NCBI RefSeq assembly: GCF_016785095.1
Contig: NZ_JAEKJB010000004.1
Location: forward strand, 124,001 to 188,000
Length of the DNA stretch: 64,000 nt
Direction of reading: 5' to 3'
Source: Alloalcanivorax marinus
GTDB lineage: Bacteria > Pseudomonadota > Gammaproteobacteria > Pseudomonadales > Alcanivoracaceae
This document shows positions 1-7,684 of this stretch, piece by piece. Position 1 is the first letter of the stretch. Each line of letters begins with the position of its first letter. The notes beneath the pieces are model-generated. The model made no database searches. It worked only from the letters and a program-made list of their open reading frames with translations, and had not been told where the DNA came from. A program made the position numbers and the translations under genes.

Positions 1-951
1 TTCCAGCCCCGGACCAACGGTGAGCTCGGCGATGGCCTCCGCCAGGCGGGCCACCAACTCCGCGTGTTGGCCGCGATGCACCACCACCCGGGTGGCCGCG
101 GAGCAGGTCTGGCCGGCATGAGGAAAGGCGGCCTTGATCAACGTCGGTACCGCGCTTTCCAGATCGGTATCCGGTAGTAAGACATTCGGCGACTTCCCGC
201 CCAGTTCCAGCAATACGGGAACGATGTTTTCGGCCGCTGATTTCATTACCAACCGGCCTGTTTGAACCGATCCCGTGAAGACCGCGAGATTGATGTCGGG
301 GTGGGAAGCGAGGGCCGCCCCGGCTTCCTGCCCCAGGCCGGTGACAATATTGAGTACGCCCGCGGGCAACCCTTCTTCCTGACAGATTCGGGCCACTTCC
401 AGCACACTCAAGCAGGCCAGTTCAGCGGGTTTCATGACCACGGTATTGCCGGTGGCCAGCGCTGGAGCCAGGCCACGGCAGGCGATCTGCAACGGGTAAT
501 TCCAGGGTACGATCTGGGCCGTCACCCCCATTGGCTCACGCACGGTGAAGTCCACGTATTCAGGCCCCATGGGGATAGCGTCACCGAGCACCTTGTCGGC
601 GGCGCCTGCGTAGTATTCAAAGAAACGGGCCGCCGCCACCGCGTCGGCTCTGGCTTGAAATAACGGTTTGCCGGTATCCCGACTTTCCAGATGCGCCAGC
701 CGGTCCTGCTCGGCGAGCAGCCGGCGCGCAATGGCGGAGAGTATTCGCGAGCGTTCCACGGGCGGCCGTTCACACCAGCCCGGCAGCGCCGACCTGGCAC
801 TGGCCACGGCGGCATCCACCTCTTGCGCTCCGCCACGGGCGATTTCCGCCAGCCGCAGGCCATTAGCCGGGTCCAGCACATCCAGATATTCACCGGACGC
901 GGCCGCCGTCCAGTCGCCCCCGATAAAACAATCGTAACGGTCATTTGGCAT
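1..951 (-). CDS. Aldehyde dehydrogenase (3' end outside window)
   Basis: NAD(P)-dependent aldehyde dehydrogenase that would oxidise an aldehyde to a carboxylate. About 317 residues are visible and the C-terminal part runs off the window. The chain starts MPNDRYDCFIGGDW and has the cofactor-binding run VPWNYPLQ, VFTGSVQTGR, the general-base Glu in LELGGKSPN and the nucleophilic Cys in HAGQTCSAATR, so the active site is intact. The ATG follows GGGAGAATAGA. It lies 20 bases after the small AtuA-domain gene in the same direction, so it is probably the third gene of that operon. The substrate is unknown; an aldehyde from an acyclic or branched compound is inferred only from the AtuA neighbour. Confidence 0.93.
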   Translation of the reverse strand, partial: MPNDRYDCFIGGDWTAAASGEYLDVLDPANGLRLAEIARGGAQEVDAAVASARSALPGWCERPPVERSRILSAIARRLLAEQDRLAHLESRDTGKPLFQARADAVAAARFFEYYAGAADKVLGDAIPMGPEYVDFTVREPMGVTAQIVPWNYPLQIACRGLAPALATGNTVVMKPAELACLSVLEVARICQEEGLPAGVLNIVTGLGQEAGAALASHPDINLAVFTGSVQTGRLVMKSAAENIVPVLLELGGKSPNVLLPDTDLESAVPTLIKAAFPHAGQTCSAATRVVVHRGQHAELVARLAEAIAELTVGPGLE

Positions 952-971
952 TCTATTCTCCCAAGGTCGGT

Positions 972-1370
972 TCACCGCCGATCTCCATCACCCATTGGCA
1001 TGACAGCTATTTCCGGTAGTCCGGGAACCAATGAGCGGGGAACCGGCACAGGCATTTCCAGCAGCAAGAACGACAACCCCTTGCCATGCGCATCCAGGTT
1101 CAAGGCACCGTTGACACCGCCGTCCAGCACCCCTTCCAGCACCAGGTTAAAAGCGCGTAATCCAGGCAGGGTGTAGCGCAGCACACAGGTTGGCGCGCGA
1201 TCCTCGAACCACTCGCCGACCCGGGCCACCGTCAGTTGATCCAGCAGCACGCCATAACAATCGTCATTCCAGGCGACCACGGCGATATTGGCGATGTCCC
1301 CTTTGTCGCCGGTACGACAATGGGCCAGCCGGTAAAGTGGTACGGGGGTGGTTTCAATCGGGCCTTTCAT
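972..1370 (-). CDS. Small AtuA C-terminal-domain protein
   Basis: 132-residue protein resembling the C-terminal domain of AtuA-type (acyclic terpene utilisation) proteins, with the typical opening LAHCRTGDKGDIANI and an internal RYTLPGLRAFNLVLEGVL stretch. The chosen ATG follows AGGAGGTGGC and overlaps the stop of the large AtuA-like gene by four bases (ATGA), so the two are translationally coupled. Some homologues carry both parts in one chain; here they are separate. The biochemical role of this family is not established, so no reaction is assigned. Confidence 0.8.
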   Translation of the reverse strand: MKGPIETTPVPLYRLAHCRTGDKGDIANIAVVAWNDDCYGVLLDQLTVARVGEWFEDRAPTCVLRYTLPGLRAFNLVLEGVLDGGVNGALNLDAHGKGLSFLLLEMPVPVPRSLVPGLPEIAVMPMGDGDRR

Positions 1371-2722
1371 GCCACCTCCTCCTGCCAGTACCACCCGGTT
1401 GGCACCTGGCCACGGGGAATGGTGCACGACAACATGTTCAGTCGCGGGCGAAGCGTGGTTCTAACCCCTCCGCCACCGGCCGGCCCACAGGTGTAAAGCG
1501 ATAGCACTTCCCGGCCGACCTGGCTCGCCGTTCGTCGGTCAGGGTGCACCGCCGCCACGCGTAAGCGCACATCCTCTCGGTGCCGATCCGGCTCCCGCGC
1601 CAGACGGCGGCCTTCATCGTCGCCCAAGATGCTTACCGCGCCGATCAGATCGACTCGCAGCGGCAGGACGCCGGCAAGCCGTTTACGAACGATGTCCGCC
1701 GCCAGGCGCGCGCGTGCCTCCGCCTGCAGGCCGGCGTAGGAAATACTCGCCTCCACCAACCAGCCGCCTCGATAGCAAACATTGACCTTTAATTCTTCCG
1801 GACGCCGGTGGCCGGTAACACCATGCACCGCGACACGATCAGCGCCCATCTCCTGCACGCTCGCGGCGCTCAGATCAGCGATCACATCCGGGGTGAGATA
1901 GCGCGCCGGATCATGCACCTCATAGAGGAGCTGTTCCTTGACGGTACGTGATGTCACCTGACCGCCGGTGTTGTCCGCCTTGCCCACCACGAAGCCGCCA
2001 TCCCGGTCTATTTCAGCAATCGGCATGCCGACGGCATGCAGATCCGGTACGTCTTTCAGGCCGGGGATCGCGAAATAGCCGCCGCTTACCTGGGCGCCGC
2101 ACTCCAATAGATGGCCAGCGATGCTGGCTCGCCCGAGGCGCGCCCAATCATGCTGGCTCCAACCGTGGTGGGCGATAGCCGGGGCGAGTGTCAGAGAGGG
2201 GTCCGCTACCCGCCCGGTAACCACGACCTGGGCCCCGGCCCGTAGGGCGTCCGCGATATCCATGGCGCCGATATAGGCATTGGCACTAACGACATCGGCA
2301 CGATCCAGCTTCGCGCCCAAGCGCTCGCGCAGTACCGCCCACTGCTCCGCGCTTTCCAGGCGATCGCCGGTCACCACCGCGACGCGGGGCGCGGGCAACC
2401 CCTGTTGACGGGCGAGTTCGCGGATCCGCGCCGCTGCCGCTGGCGGATTGGCGGCACCGAAATTGCCGATAATGGGAATGGAATGGGAAAGACACTCGCT
2501 GAGCACCGGTGAAATCAGGTCGTCGAGCTGGGATTCATAGCCGAGCGCCGGGTTTTCGTCCCGGGCCAGTTGTGCCAGCGCCAGCGTGCGCTCGGCCAGG
2601 GTTTCGAAAATCAAGGTGCCCCCGCCGCGGGCCACCAGAGTGCGTACCAGCGGCAGCGCGCCGTCCGCCCGATCACCGGAGAAGCCGGTGGCGCAACCCA
2701 CGCGACAAATCGAATCGCCCAT
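1367..2722 (-). CDS. AtuA-like (DUF1446) protein, large subunit
   Basis: 451-residue acyclic-terpene-utilisation AtuA-family protein. Family signs are the N-terminal RVGCATGFSGDR, the central IGNFGAANP and VVTGRVADPSLTLAP, the KADNTGGQVT run and the GVTGHRRPEELKVNV motif. The start MGDSICRVG was chosen because it follows AGAGGTGTC; a longer reading of 13 extra residues has no ribosome site. In P. aeruginosa atuA begins the citronellol/geraniol operon, but the atu dehydrogenase, carboxylase and geranyl-CoA genes are not next to it here. It is divergent from a LysR gene, its likely regulator. Substrate unknown. Confidence 0.85.
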   Translation of the reverse strand: MGDSICRVGCATGFSGDRADGALPLVRTLVARGGGTLIFETLAERTLALAQLARDENPALGYESQLDDLISPVLSECLSHSIPIIGNFGAANPPAAAARIRELARQQGLPAPRVAVVTGDRLESAEQWAVLRERLGAKLDRADVVSANAYIGAMDIADALRAGAQVVVTGRVADPSLTLAPAIAHHGWSQHDWARLGRASIAGHLLECGAQVSGGYFAIPGLKDVPDLHAVGMPIAEIDRDGGFVVGKADNTGGQVTSRTVKEQLLYEVHDPARYLTPDVIADLSAASVQEMGADRVAVHGVTGHRRPEELKVNVCYRGGWLVEASISYAGLQAEARARLAADIVRKRLAGVLPLRVDLIGAVSILGDDEGRRLAREPDRHREDVRLRVAAVHPDRRTASQVGREVLSLYTCGPAGGGGVRTTLRPRLNMLSCTIPRGQVPTGWYWQEEVA

Positions 2723-2787
2723 GACACCTCTTATTTGAATGTTGGTCAGCAGGTGGAGCACGCCGGTTGGCCACCAGCGTGTTTTTC

Positions 2788-2840
2788 ACTATAGTCAGCG
2801 CAAATTAATCTGCGAAATAGAAAAATCAGATCATTTGATC
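2788..2840. promoter_or_regulatory. Divergent control region between the atuA-like operon and lysR
   Basis: The minus strand carries TATAGT (2788-2793), a plausible -10 for the AtuA-like operon. Just beside it lies the imperfect palindrome CGCAAATTAATCTGCG (2799-2814, 14 of 16 positions symmetrical), an A/T-cored dyad of the size LysR-type regulators bind. A second dyad, GATCATTTGATC (2829-2840), lies immediately before the lysR start. Assignment of either as the operator is inference from position and symmetry. Confidence 0.45.
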
Positions 2841-2850
2841 GGGAATACGG

Positions 2851-3753
2851 ATGAATCTTTCGAGCCGGCAATTGAAGGCGTTCGTGGCTCTGGTGGAGGA
2901 GCGCAATTTCACTCGCGCGGCCAAACGCTGCCACCTCTCCCAGCCGGCCTTTTCAGCCTTGATCCAATCACTGGAGCAGGAAGCCGGAGTGCGGCTGTTT
3001 GATCGCAGCACCCGACATGTCGACCTCACCGCGGAAGGACACGAGCTGGAAACCAGCGCTCGCGGGCTACTGACCGATATGTCCCTGGCCCTGGAAAATC
3101 TTCGTGATCACGCCGCCAAACGGCGAGGCCGGGTGTCGGTCGCCGCGCTGCCCTCTCTCGCCGCCGGTTGGCTGCCGGAACTGTTGGCCCGTTTTCATGA
3201 GCGCTATCCCGGCGTGACCTTGCAGGTTCACGATGCCGTGCTGGACCCCTGTCTGGATCTGGTCGCGCGGGGCGAGGCGGATTTCGCGGTAGCGGCACTG
3301 CGGCCGGACATGTCGGACCTGGAGGGGCAGTTCTTGCACGCCGACCCGTTCTTTCTGGTATGCAGGCAAGACCACCCACTCGCGTCGCGGGATCGAATCA
3401 GACTACGAGACGCCTTGAAATGGCCCTGGATCGCCACGGCGCGAAACAGCAGCGTGCGCAAGCATCTGGAACAGGCACTGGGTGACGAAACACCTTCGGC
3501 ATTATTGGAAGTGGCGCACCTGGCCACCGTTACCGGGCTGGTGAAAGCCGGTATGGGGATTGCGTTGGTTCCGGCCATGACCCTGTTTCAATTCGAGCGC
3601 CCCGGCCTGGTGATCAAACCCCTGAGCGGCAGGGTACCGGCGAGGCGATTGTATCTTATCAGGAGGCGGCGGCGCTCACTGTCGGTCGCCGGACAAGCAC
3701 TTTATGATCTGCTTTTGGCGAATGCGCCGAGCAATCCGTCAGGGGTGGAATGA
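2851..3753 (+). CDS. LysR-family transcriptional regulator
   Basis: 300-residue LysR-type regulator. Winged helix-turn-helix at residues about 1-60 (RNFTRAAKRCHLSQPAFSA, then VRLFDRSTR), followed by a periplasmic-binding-protein-like effector domain from about residue 90 (VSVAALPSLAAGWLPELLARF). Length is normal for the family. It is transcribed away from the AtuA-like/aldehyde dehydrogenase operon with 128 bases between, the usual arrangement for a LysR activator and its target; dyads in that gap are annotated separately. The inducer cannot be read from the sequence. Confidence 0.93.
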   Translation: MNLSSRQLKAFVALVEERNFTRAAKRCHLSQPAFSALIQSLEQEAGVRLFDRSTRHVDLTAEGHELETSARGLLTDMSLALENLRDHAAKRRGRVSVAALPSLAAGWLPELLARFHERYPGVTLQVHDAVLDPCLDLVARGEADFAVAALRPDMSDLEGQFLHADPFFLVCRQDHPLASRDRIRLRDALKWPWIATARNSSVRKHLEQALGDETPSALLEVAHLATVTGLVKAGMGIALVPAMTLFQFERPGLVIKPLSGRVPARRLYLIRRRRRSLSVAGQALYDLLLANAPSNPSGVE

Positions 3754-3774
3754 TACGGCGGAGACCTCGAAAAA

Positions 3775-3861
3775 TGGTGCGGGTAGCCGGATTCGAACCG
3801 GCACGGCCATACGGCCGAGAGATTTTAAGTCTCTTGTGTCTACCAGTTTCACCATACCCGC
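3775..3861 (-). tRNA. tRNA-Leu (UAA)
   Basis: 87 bases including an encoded CCA. Acceptor GCGGGTA pairs with TACCCGC, the anticodon loop is CTTAAAA (anticodon TAA), there is a long class II variable arm, and the T arm GGTTCGAATCC is standard. It is the last gene of a Gly-Cys-Leu tRNA cluster downstream of pgsA. Confidence 0.97.
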
Positions 3862-3907
3862 CTGACAGCAGAGGCTACTCGTGTAACACGGTGGGGTGAA
3901 GCGGAAA

Positions 3908-3981
3908 TGGAGGCGCGGGTCGGAATCGAACCGGCGTATACGGAGTTGCAGTCCGCTGCATAACCACTCTGCCACCGCGCC
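3908..3981 (-). tRNA. tRNA-Cys (GCA)
   Basis: 74 bases with encoded CCA. Acceptor GGCGCGG pairs with CCGCGCC, the anticodon is GCA in the loop CTGCAAC, and the T loop is GGTTCGATTCC. It lies between tRNA-Gly and tRNA-Leu on the same strand. Confidence 0.97.
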
Positions 3982-3995
3982 GTGAACCTGGGGAA

Positions 3996-4024
3996 TAAAA
4001 AACCCCGGTATGTGAACCGAGGTT
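3996..4024 (-). terminator. Hairpin plus T-run between tRNA-Gly and tRNA-Cys
   Basis: On the minus strand AACCTCGG, an eight-base loop, then CCGGGGTT runs directly into TTTTATT. This is an eight-pair stem with one G-U pair and six consecutive Ts, the form of an intrinsic terminator, placed inside a tRNA cluster. It may limit read-through to tRNA-Cys and tRNA-Leu, or act as a processing signal. Confidence 0.6.
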
Positions 4025-4034
4025 CTTTTTAATC

Positions 4035-4110
4035 TGGAGCGGGAAACGAGATTCGAACTCGCGACCCCAACCTTGGCAAGGTTGTGCTCTACCAACTGAG
4101 CTATTCCCGC
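4035..4110 (-). tRNA. tRNA-Gly (GCC)
   Basis: 76 bases with encoded CCA. Acceptor GCGGGAA pairs with TTCCCGC, the anticodon is GCC in the loop TTGCCAA, and the D arm AGCTCAGTTGGTAGAGC is canonical. First gene of the Gly-Cys-Leu cluster, behind a strong promoter. Confidence 0.97.
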
Positions 4111-4150
4111 TTTTTTCTTCATCGTGGGCATCGCCCCGATGCGAAGCCGC

Positions 4151-4178
4151 ATTCTACCCGAGCGACCCTCTCTGTCAA
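4151..4178 (-). promoter_or_regulatory. Sigma70 promoter of the tRNA-Gly/Cys/Leu cluster
   Basis: The minus strand reads TTGACA, 16 bases, TAGAAT, then GCGGC. A perfect -35, a near-perfect -10 and a G/C-rich discriminator are typical of stringently controlled stable-RNA promoters. It lies about 40 bases before tRNA-Gly and after the pgsA stop, so the tRNAs need not depend on pgsA read-through. Confidence 0.8.
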
Positions 4179-4237
4179 GACTGTTTTTTCTGTCCTTTCA
4201 ACATCTTGGCCAAACTTTGCGCAGCCGGGGCGCGGGC

Positions 4238-4843
4238 TCAGTCACCGCCGCCAGCGGCCAGGAACTGAGGCGCGGCGGCACGCAGATAGCGCATCATGGA
4301 CCAGAGCGTGAGCACCATGGCCAGGTAGAGCGCGGCATAGCCAATCCACAGGCCCGGCGTCATGAGAATATCGCCATCGGCGCCGTGTGCCGGCTTGAGC
4401 GCCAGCAGCACGGTGATCGAGCCCATCTGCGCCACGGTCTTCACCTTGCCCACCGCGCTCACCGCCACCCGGGCACGCTGGCCGAGCTCCGCCATCCACT
4501 CACGCAGGGCGGACACGGCGATTTCCCGGCACACGATCACCATGGCCGGCACCGACAGCCAGATGGTGGCGTGCACCTGCACCAGCACCACCAGCGCCAC
4601 CGCCACGATCAGTTTGTCCGCCACCGGGTCCAGGAAGGCGCCGAACGGGCTTGTCTGACCGAGCTTGCGGGCCAGGTAGCCGTCCAGCCAATCGGTGAGG
4701 CCGGCGGCCAGGAACAGCCCGGCGGCCAGCATGTCGCTCCAGCCAAAAGGCAGGTAGAACACCGCCACCAGCACCGGAATCGCGGCCACGCGGATCAGGG
4801 TGAGGATGTTGGGCAGATTAAGAATGGGCGCGTGCTTGGACAT
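4238..4843 (-). CDS. pgsA: CDP-diacylglycerol-glycerol-3-phosphate 3-phosphatidyltransferase
   Basis: 201-residue inner-membrane enzyme making phosphatidylglycerol phosphate from CDP-diacylglycerol and glycerol 3-phosphate, the committed step to phosphatidylglycerol and cardiolipin. The CDP-alcohol phosphotransferase signature is complete at residues 51-76: DWLDGYLARK, then G and two Asp in FGAFLDPVAD. Several hydrophobic segments flank it and the length is normal. It lies 82 bases after uvrC and before the tRNA cluster, the order seen in pseudomonads. Confidence 0.96.
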   Translation of the reverse strand: MSKHAPILNLPNILTLIRVAAIPVLVAVFYLPFGWSDMLAAGLFLAAGLTDWLDGYLARKLGQTSPFGAFLDPVADKLIVAVALVVLVQVHATIWLSVPAMVIVCREIAVSALREWMAELGQRARVAVSAVGKVKTVAQMGSITVLLALKPAHGADGDILMTPGLWIGYAALYLAMVLTLWSMMRYLRAAAPQFLAAGGGD

Positions 4844-4925
4844 GAATACCGTCTGTGCCGTCGGCGAAAAAAGAAAGTATATCGGAAAGCGGCGCGGCTC
4901 TCATTCCACGACGCATTCCGGCCCG

Positions 4926-6749
4926 CTATTCATGGAACCAGTTGTACAGCGTTTCGGCGGTCTGGGCATTGATCCCTTCCACCCGCGCCAGCTCTTCCCG
5001 GGAGGCGTTGCGGAGTTGCTTGAGGCCGCCGAAGTGGTTGAGCAGCGCCTTGCGACGCTTGGGGCCCACGCCGGGGATCTCTTCCAGGCCGGAGCGGCGC
5101 GCCTTGCCGCGCCGTGCCCGGTGGCCGGTAATGGCGAAGCGGTGCGCCTCGTCGCGCACCTGTTGCAACAGGTGCAGGGCGGCGCTGGCACCGCCGGGTA
5201 CCAGTTCCCGGCCGTCGGGCAGATACAGGACTTCCAGGCCGGGACGACGGCTGGGCCCCTTGCCGATACCCATCACCAGTACCCGGTTATCCAACTGCAG
5301 CGACTGTATCACTTCGAAGCAGCGCCGCATCTGGCCCTTGCCGCCATCGATGAGCAGCAGATCCGGCAGCTTGCCCTCTTCCTTGACCACCCGCTGGTAG
5401 CGCCTGCGCACGGCTTCCTCCAGGGCTTCGTAATCATCGCCACCGTGCTCCGGGTTGACGTTGAAACGGCGGTAATCCGCCTTGCGCGCGCCCTGCTGAT
5501 CGAACACCACGCAGGACGCCACCGCCCGCTCGCCCCGGGTATGACTGATATCAAAGCACTCGATGCGACGGATGGAGGCGTCCGCCTCGAGCAGGGTTTC
5601 CAAAGCGTGGAAACGTTCCTCCAGGTGCTCCCGGGCCGCCAGATCACCGACCAGCGACTGCTCGGCGTTGGTGCGCGCCATGTTCAGCCAGGCGAGGCGC
5701 TGGCCGCGAACCCGGTGGGCCAGCCGGATGCGCCGCCCGAGCCGGGTTTGCAGAGCTTCCTGCAGGGCCTCCTGGCCGGGCAGGGCCTCCGGCAGCACCA
5801 CCTCGTGGGGGATCGACTGGTCATCGCGCTCGCCCAGGTAGTACTGGGCCAGAAACGCCTCCAGGATCTCGGTGAGATCCTCCTCGCCACGGGTATCCGG
5901 GCGGAAGCTGCGGTGCCCGAGCACCCTGCCCTGGCGCACCATCAGCACCTCCACCACCGCCAGGCCGTGACGGGCGGCCACGGCCACCGCATCCACATTG
6001 CCACCGCGATCGGTCTCCACGTTCTGCTTCTGCTGCACGGACTGGATGGCGGCCAGCTGGTCGCGCAGCTCCGCGGCGCGCTCGAAATCCAGGTTGGCGG
6101 CGGCCTGCTCCATCTCGGCGGTGAGCTGGTCGGTGACCGCGCGGCTGCGACCGGAGAGAAAATCCATGGCCAGGCGCACCTGCTCGGCGTAGGCCTCGCG
6201 GCTTACCGCCCCCACGCAGGGCGCGGTGCAGCGGCGAATCTGATATTGCAGGCAAGGCCGGGTTCGGTTACGGAAGAAGCTGTCGCGGCAGTTGCGCACC
6301 CGGAACACCTTTTCCACCAGGGCCAGGGTATCGCGCACGCTGCCGGCACTCGGGTAAGGCCCGAAGTAGCGGCTGCCGGGCCGGCGCTTGCCGCGATGGA
6401 AGGTGATGCGCGGGTAGTCGTCCGAGCTGGTGATCTTGATGTAGGGGTAGGATTTGTCGTCGCGCAGCAGAATGTTGTAGGGCGGTCGCAGTTCCTTGAT
6501 CAGCGACTGCTCAAGCAGCAGCGCCTCCGCCTCACTGCCGGTGACCGTGGTCTCCACGCCGGCGATGCGCGACACCAGGGCCCGGGTCTTGGCGCTGGCC
6601 AGATTTTTCTGGAAATAGCTGCCCAGGCGGGCCTTGAGGTCGCGGGCCTTGCCCACGTACAGCACCTCGCCGGCGGCACCGATCATGCGGTAAACGCCCG
6701 GCTTGCGGGCGCAATGGGCCAGAAACTGCTTGGCGTCGAACTCGGGCAA
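4926..6749 (-). CDS. uvrC: Excinuclease ABC subunit C
   Basis: 607-residue nuclease that makes both incisions in UvrABC nucleotide excision repair. N-terminal GIY-YIG domain (residues about 12-90: KPGVYRMIG, EVLYVGKA), the UVR motif that contacts UvrB near residue 200 (LDFERAAELRDQL), the RNase H-like endonuclease domain from about 370, and C-terminal helix-hairpin-helix repeats (LEEIPGVGPKRRKALL). The start codon is TTG, preceded by ACGGAGCCGTTC. It lies 74 bases after uvrY, so the two may be co-transcribed as in other gammaproteobacteria. Confidence 0.97.
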   Translation of the reverse strand: MPEFDAKQFLAHCARKPGVYRMIGAAGEVLYVGKARDLKARLGSYFQKNLASAKTRALVSRIAGVETTVTGSEAEALLLEQSLIKELRPPYNILLRDDKSYPYIKITSSDDYPRITFHRGKRRPGSRYFGPYPSAGSVRDTLALVEKVFRVRNCRDSFFRNRTRPCLQYQIRRCTAPCVGAVSREAYAEQVRLAMDFLSGRSRAVTDQLTAEMEQAAANLDFERAAELRDQLAAIQSVQQKQNVETDRGGNVDAVAVAARHGLAVVEVLMVRQGRVLGHRSFRPDTRGEEDLTEILEAFLAQYYLGERDDQSIPHEVVLPEALPGQEALQEALQTRLGRRIRLAHRVRGQRLAWLNMARTNAEQSLVGDLAAREHLEERFHALETLLEADASIRRIECFDISHTRGERAVASCVVFDQQGARKADYRRFNVNPEHGGDDYEALEEAVRRRYQRVVKEEGKLPDLLLIDGGKGQMRRCFEVIQSLQLDNRVLVMGIGKGPSRRPGLEVLYLPDGRELVPGGASAALHLLQQVRDEAHRFAITGHRARRGKARRSGLEEIPGVGPKRRKALLNHFGGLKQLRNASREELARVEGINAQTAETLYNWFHE

Positions 6750-6823
6750 GAACGGCTCCGTCGGGTCGCGATGGGGGCATCGAATGATGGCGCCGCGCGG
6801 GAAACTGTCAAGGGCCCGACGGT

Positions 6824-7477
6824 TCAGGCCGGATTGAGCTCGTTGGCGTCCACCATGCCGTGGCGCACCGCCACCAGGGCCATTTCCACGTCGCTGCTGA
6901 TGCCCAGTTTATCGAAGATGCGATAGCGGTAGGTATTCACCGTTTTCGGTGACAGGCAGAGCTGATCGGCCACGTCCTGGACCTTATGACAGTTCACGAT
7001 CAGCATCATGATCTGCAATTCCCGCTCGGAGAGCATGTCCAGGGGCGCGTGGTGGGTCGGCACGTAGGGCCGCAGCGCCATGGTCTGGGCGATCTCGGGG
7101 CTGATGTAACGCTGCCCCGCGTTGACCACCTTGATGGCCCGCAGCATCTCATCCAGATCCGCGCCCTTGCTCATGTAGCCGGCGGCGCCGGCCTGCATCA
7201 ACCGGGACGGGAACGGCTCGTCCTCGCACACGGTCACCGCGATCACCCGCACCCCGTCGTCCTGGCGCAGCATGCGCCGGGTGGCTTCCAGGCCACCAAT
7301 GCCCGGCATCTTGATGTCCATGAGCACCACATCCGGGTTAGACTCCCGGGCCAGGCTCACGGCGTCCTCGCCGGAACTGGCCTGGGCGACCACGCGAATC
7401 CCTTCCTGGTCATCAAGCATACGGGCGATGCCCGTTCTCACCAGGTCGTGGTCGTCGACCACCATTACCTTGATCAT
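6824..7477 (-). CDS. uvrY: Response regulator UvrY/GacA
   Basis: 217-residue two-component response regulator of the GacA/UvrY type, partner of a GacS/BarA kinase not in the window. Receiver domain with the acidic pair Asp8-Asp9, phospho-acceptor Asp54 (VVLMDIKMPG) and conserved Thr and Lys. A C-terminal LuxR-type helix-turn-helix spans about 145-210 (LSERELQIM, LCLSPKTVNTYRYRI). In this family it activates small RNAs that titrate CsrA/RsmA. Placement before uvrC is the classic context. Confidence 0.95.
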   Translation of the reverse strand: MIKVMVVDDHDLVRTGIARMLDDQEGIRVVAQASSGEDAVSLARESNPDVVLMDIKMPGIGGLEATRRMLRQDDGVRVIAVTVCEDEPFPSRLMQAGAAGYMSKGADLDEMLRAIKVVNAGQRYISPEIAQTMALRPYVPTHHAPLDMLSERELQIMMLIVNCHKVQDVADQLCLSPKTVNTYRYRIFDKLGISSDVEMALVAVRHGMVDANELNPA

Positions 7478-7588
7478 TGTTCTACTCCCCCACTTGGCGT
7501 CCCTGACAGTGGCTGTTCAGAAGAGTCCAAGACTAGCGCGACGGCGCTCTCCTGCCTAGGCCCCCGGCCAACCCTCGACCTTGGTCGT

Positions 7589-7627
7589 ATTGACGCCCCC
7601 TTTGCGGGCGATTCGATTGACGCCCCC
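7589..7627. repeat. Direct repeat upstream of cstA
   Basis: ATTGACGCCCCC occurs twice, at 7589-7600 and 7616-7627, a 27-base period, within the 207-base gap between uvrY and cstA. The spacer contains GCGGGCG, which can pair with the first CGCCCCC. This could be a regulator site or a local duplication; nothing identifies a binding protein. Confidence 0.5.
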
Positions 7628-7684
7628 GGACACCGGCGCCATCCTGGCGCTCGGAATGGCAGAACCAATCACAAGGACAAACAA

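Noticed and set aside
3925-3930. GTATAC inside tRNA-Cys as another operator copy
   Set aside because: It is part of the tRNA variable/T-arm region and has no promoter context.
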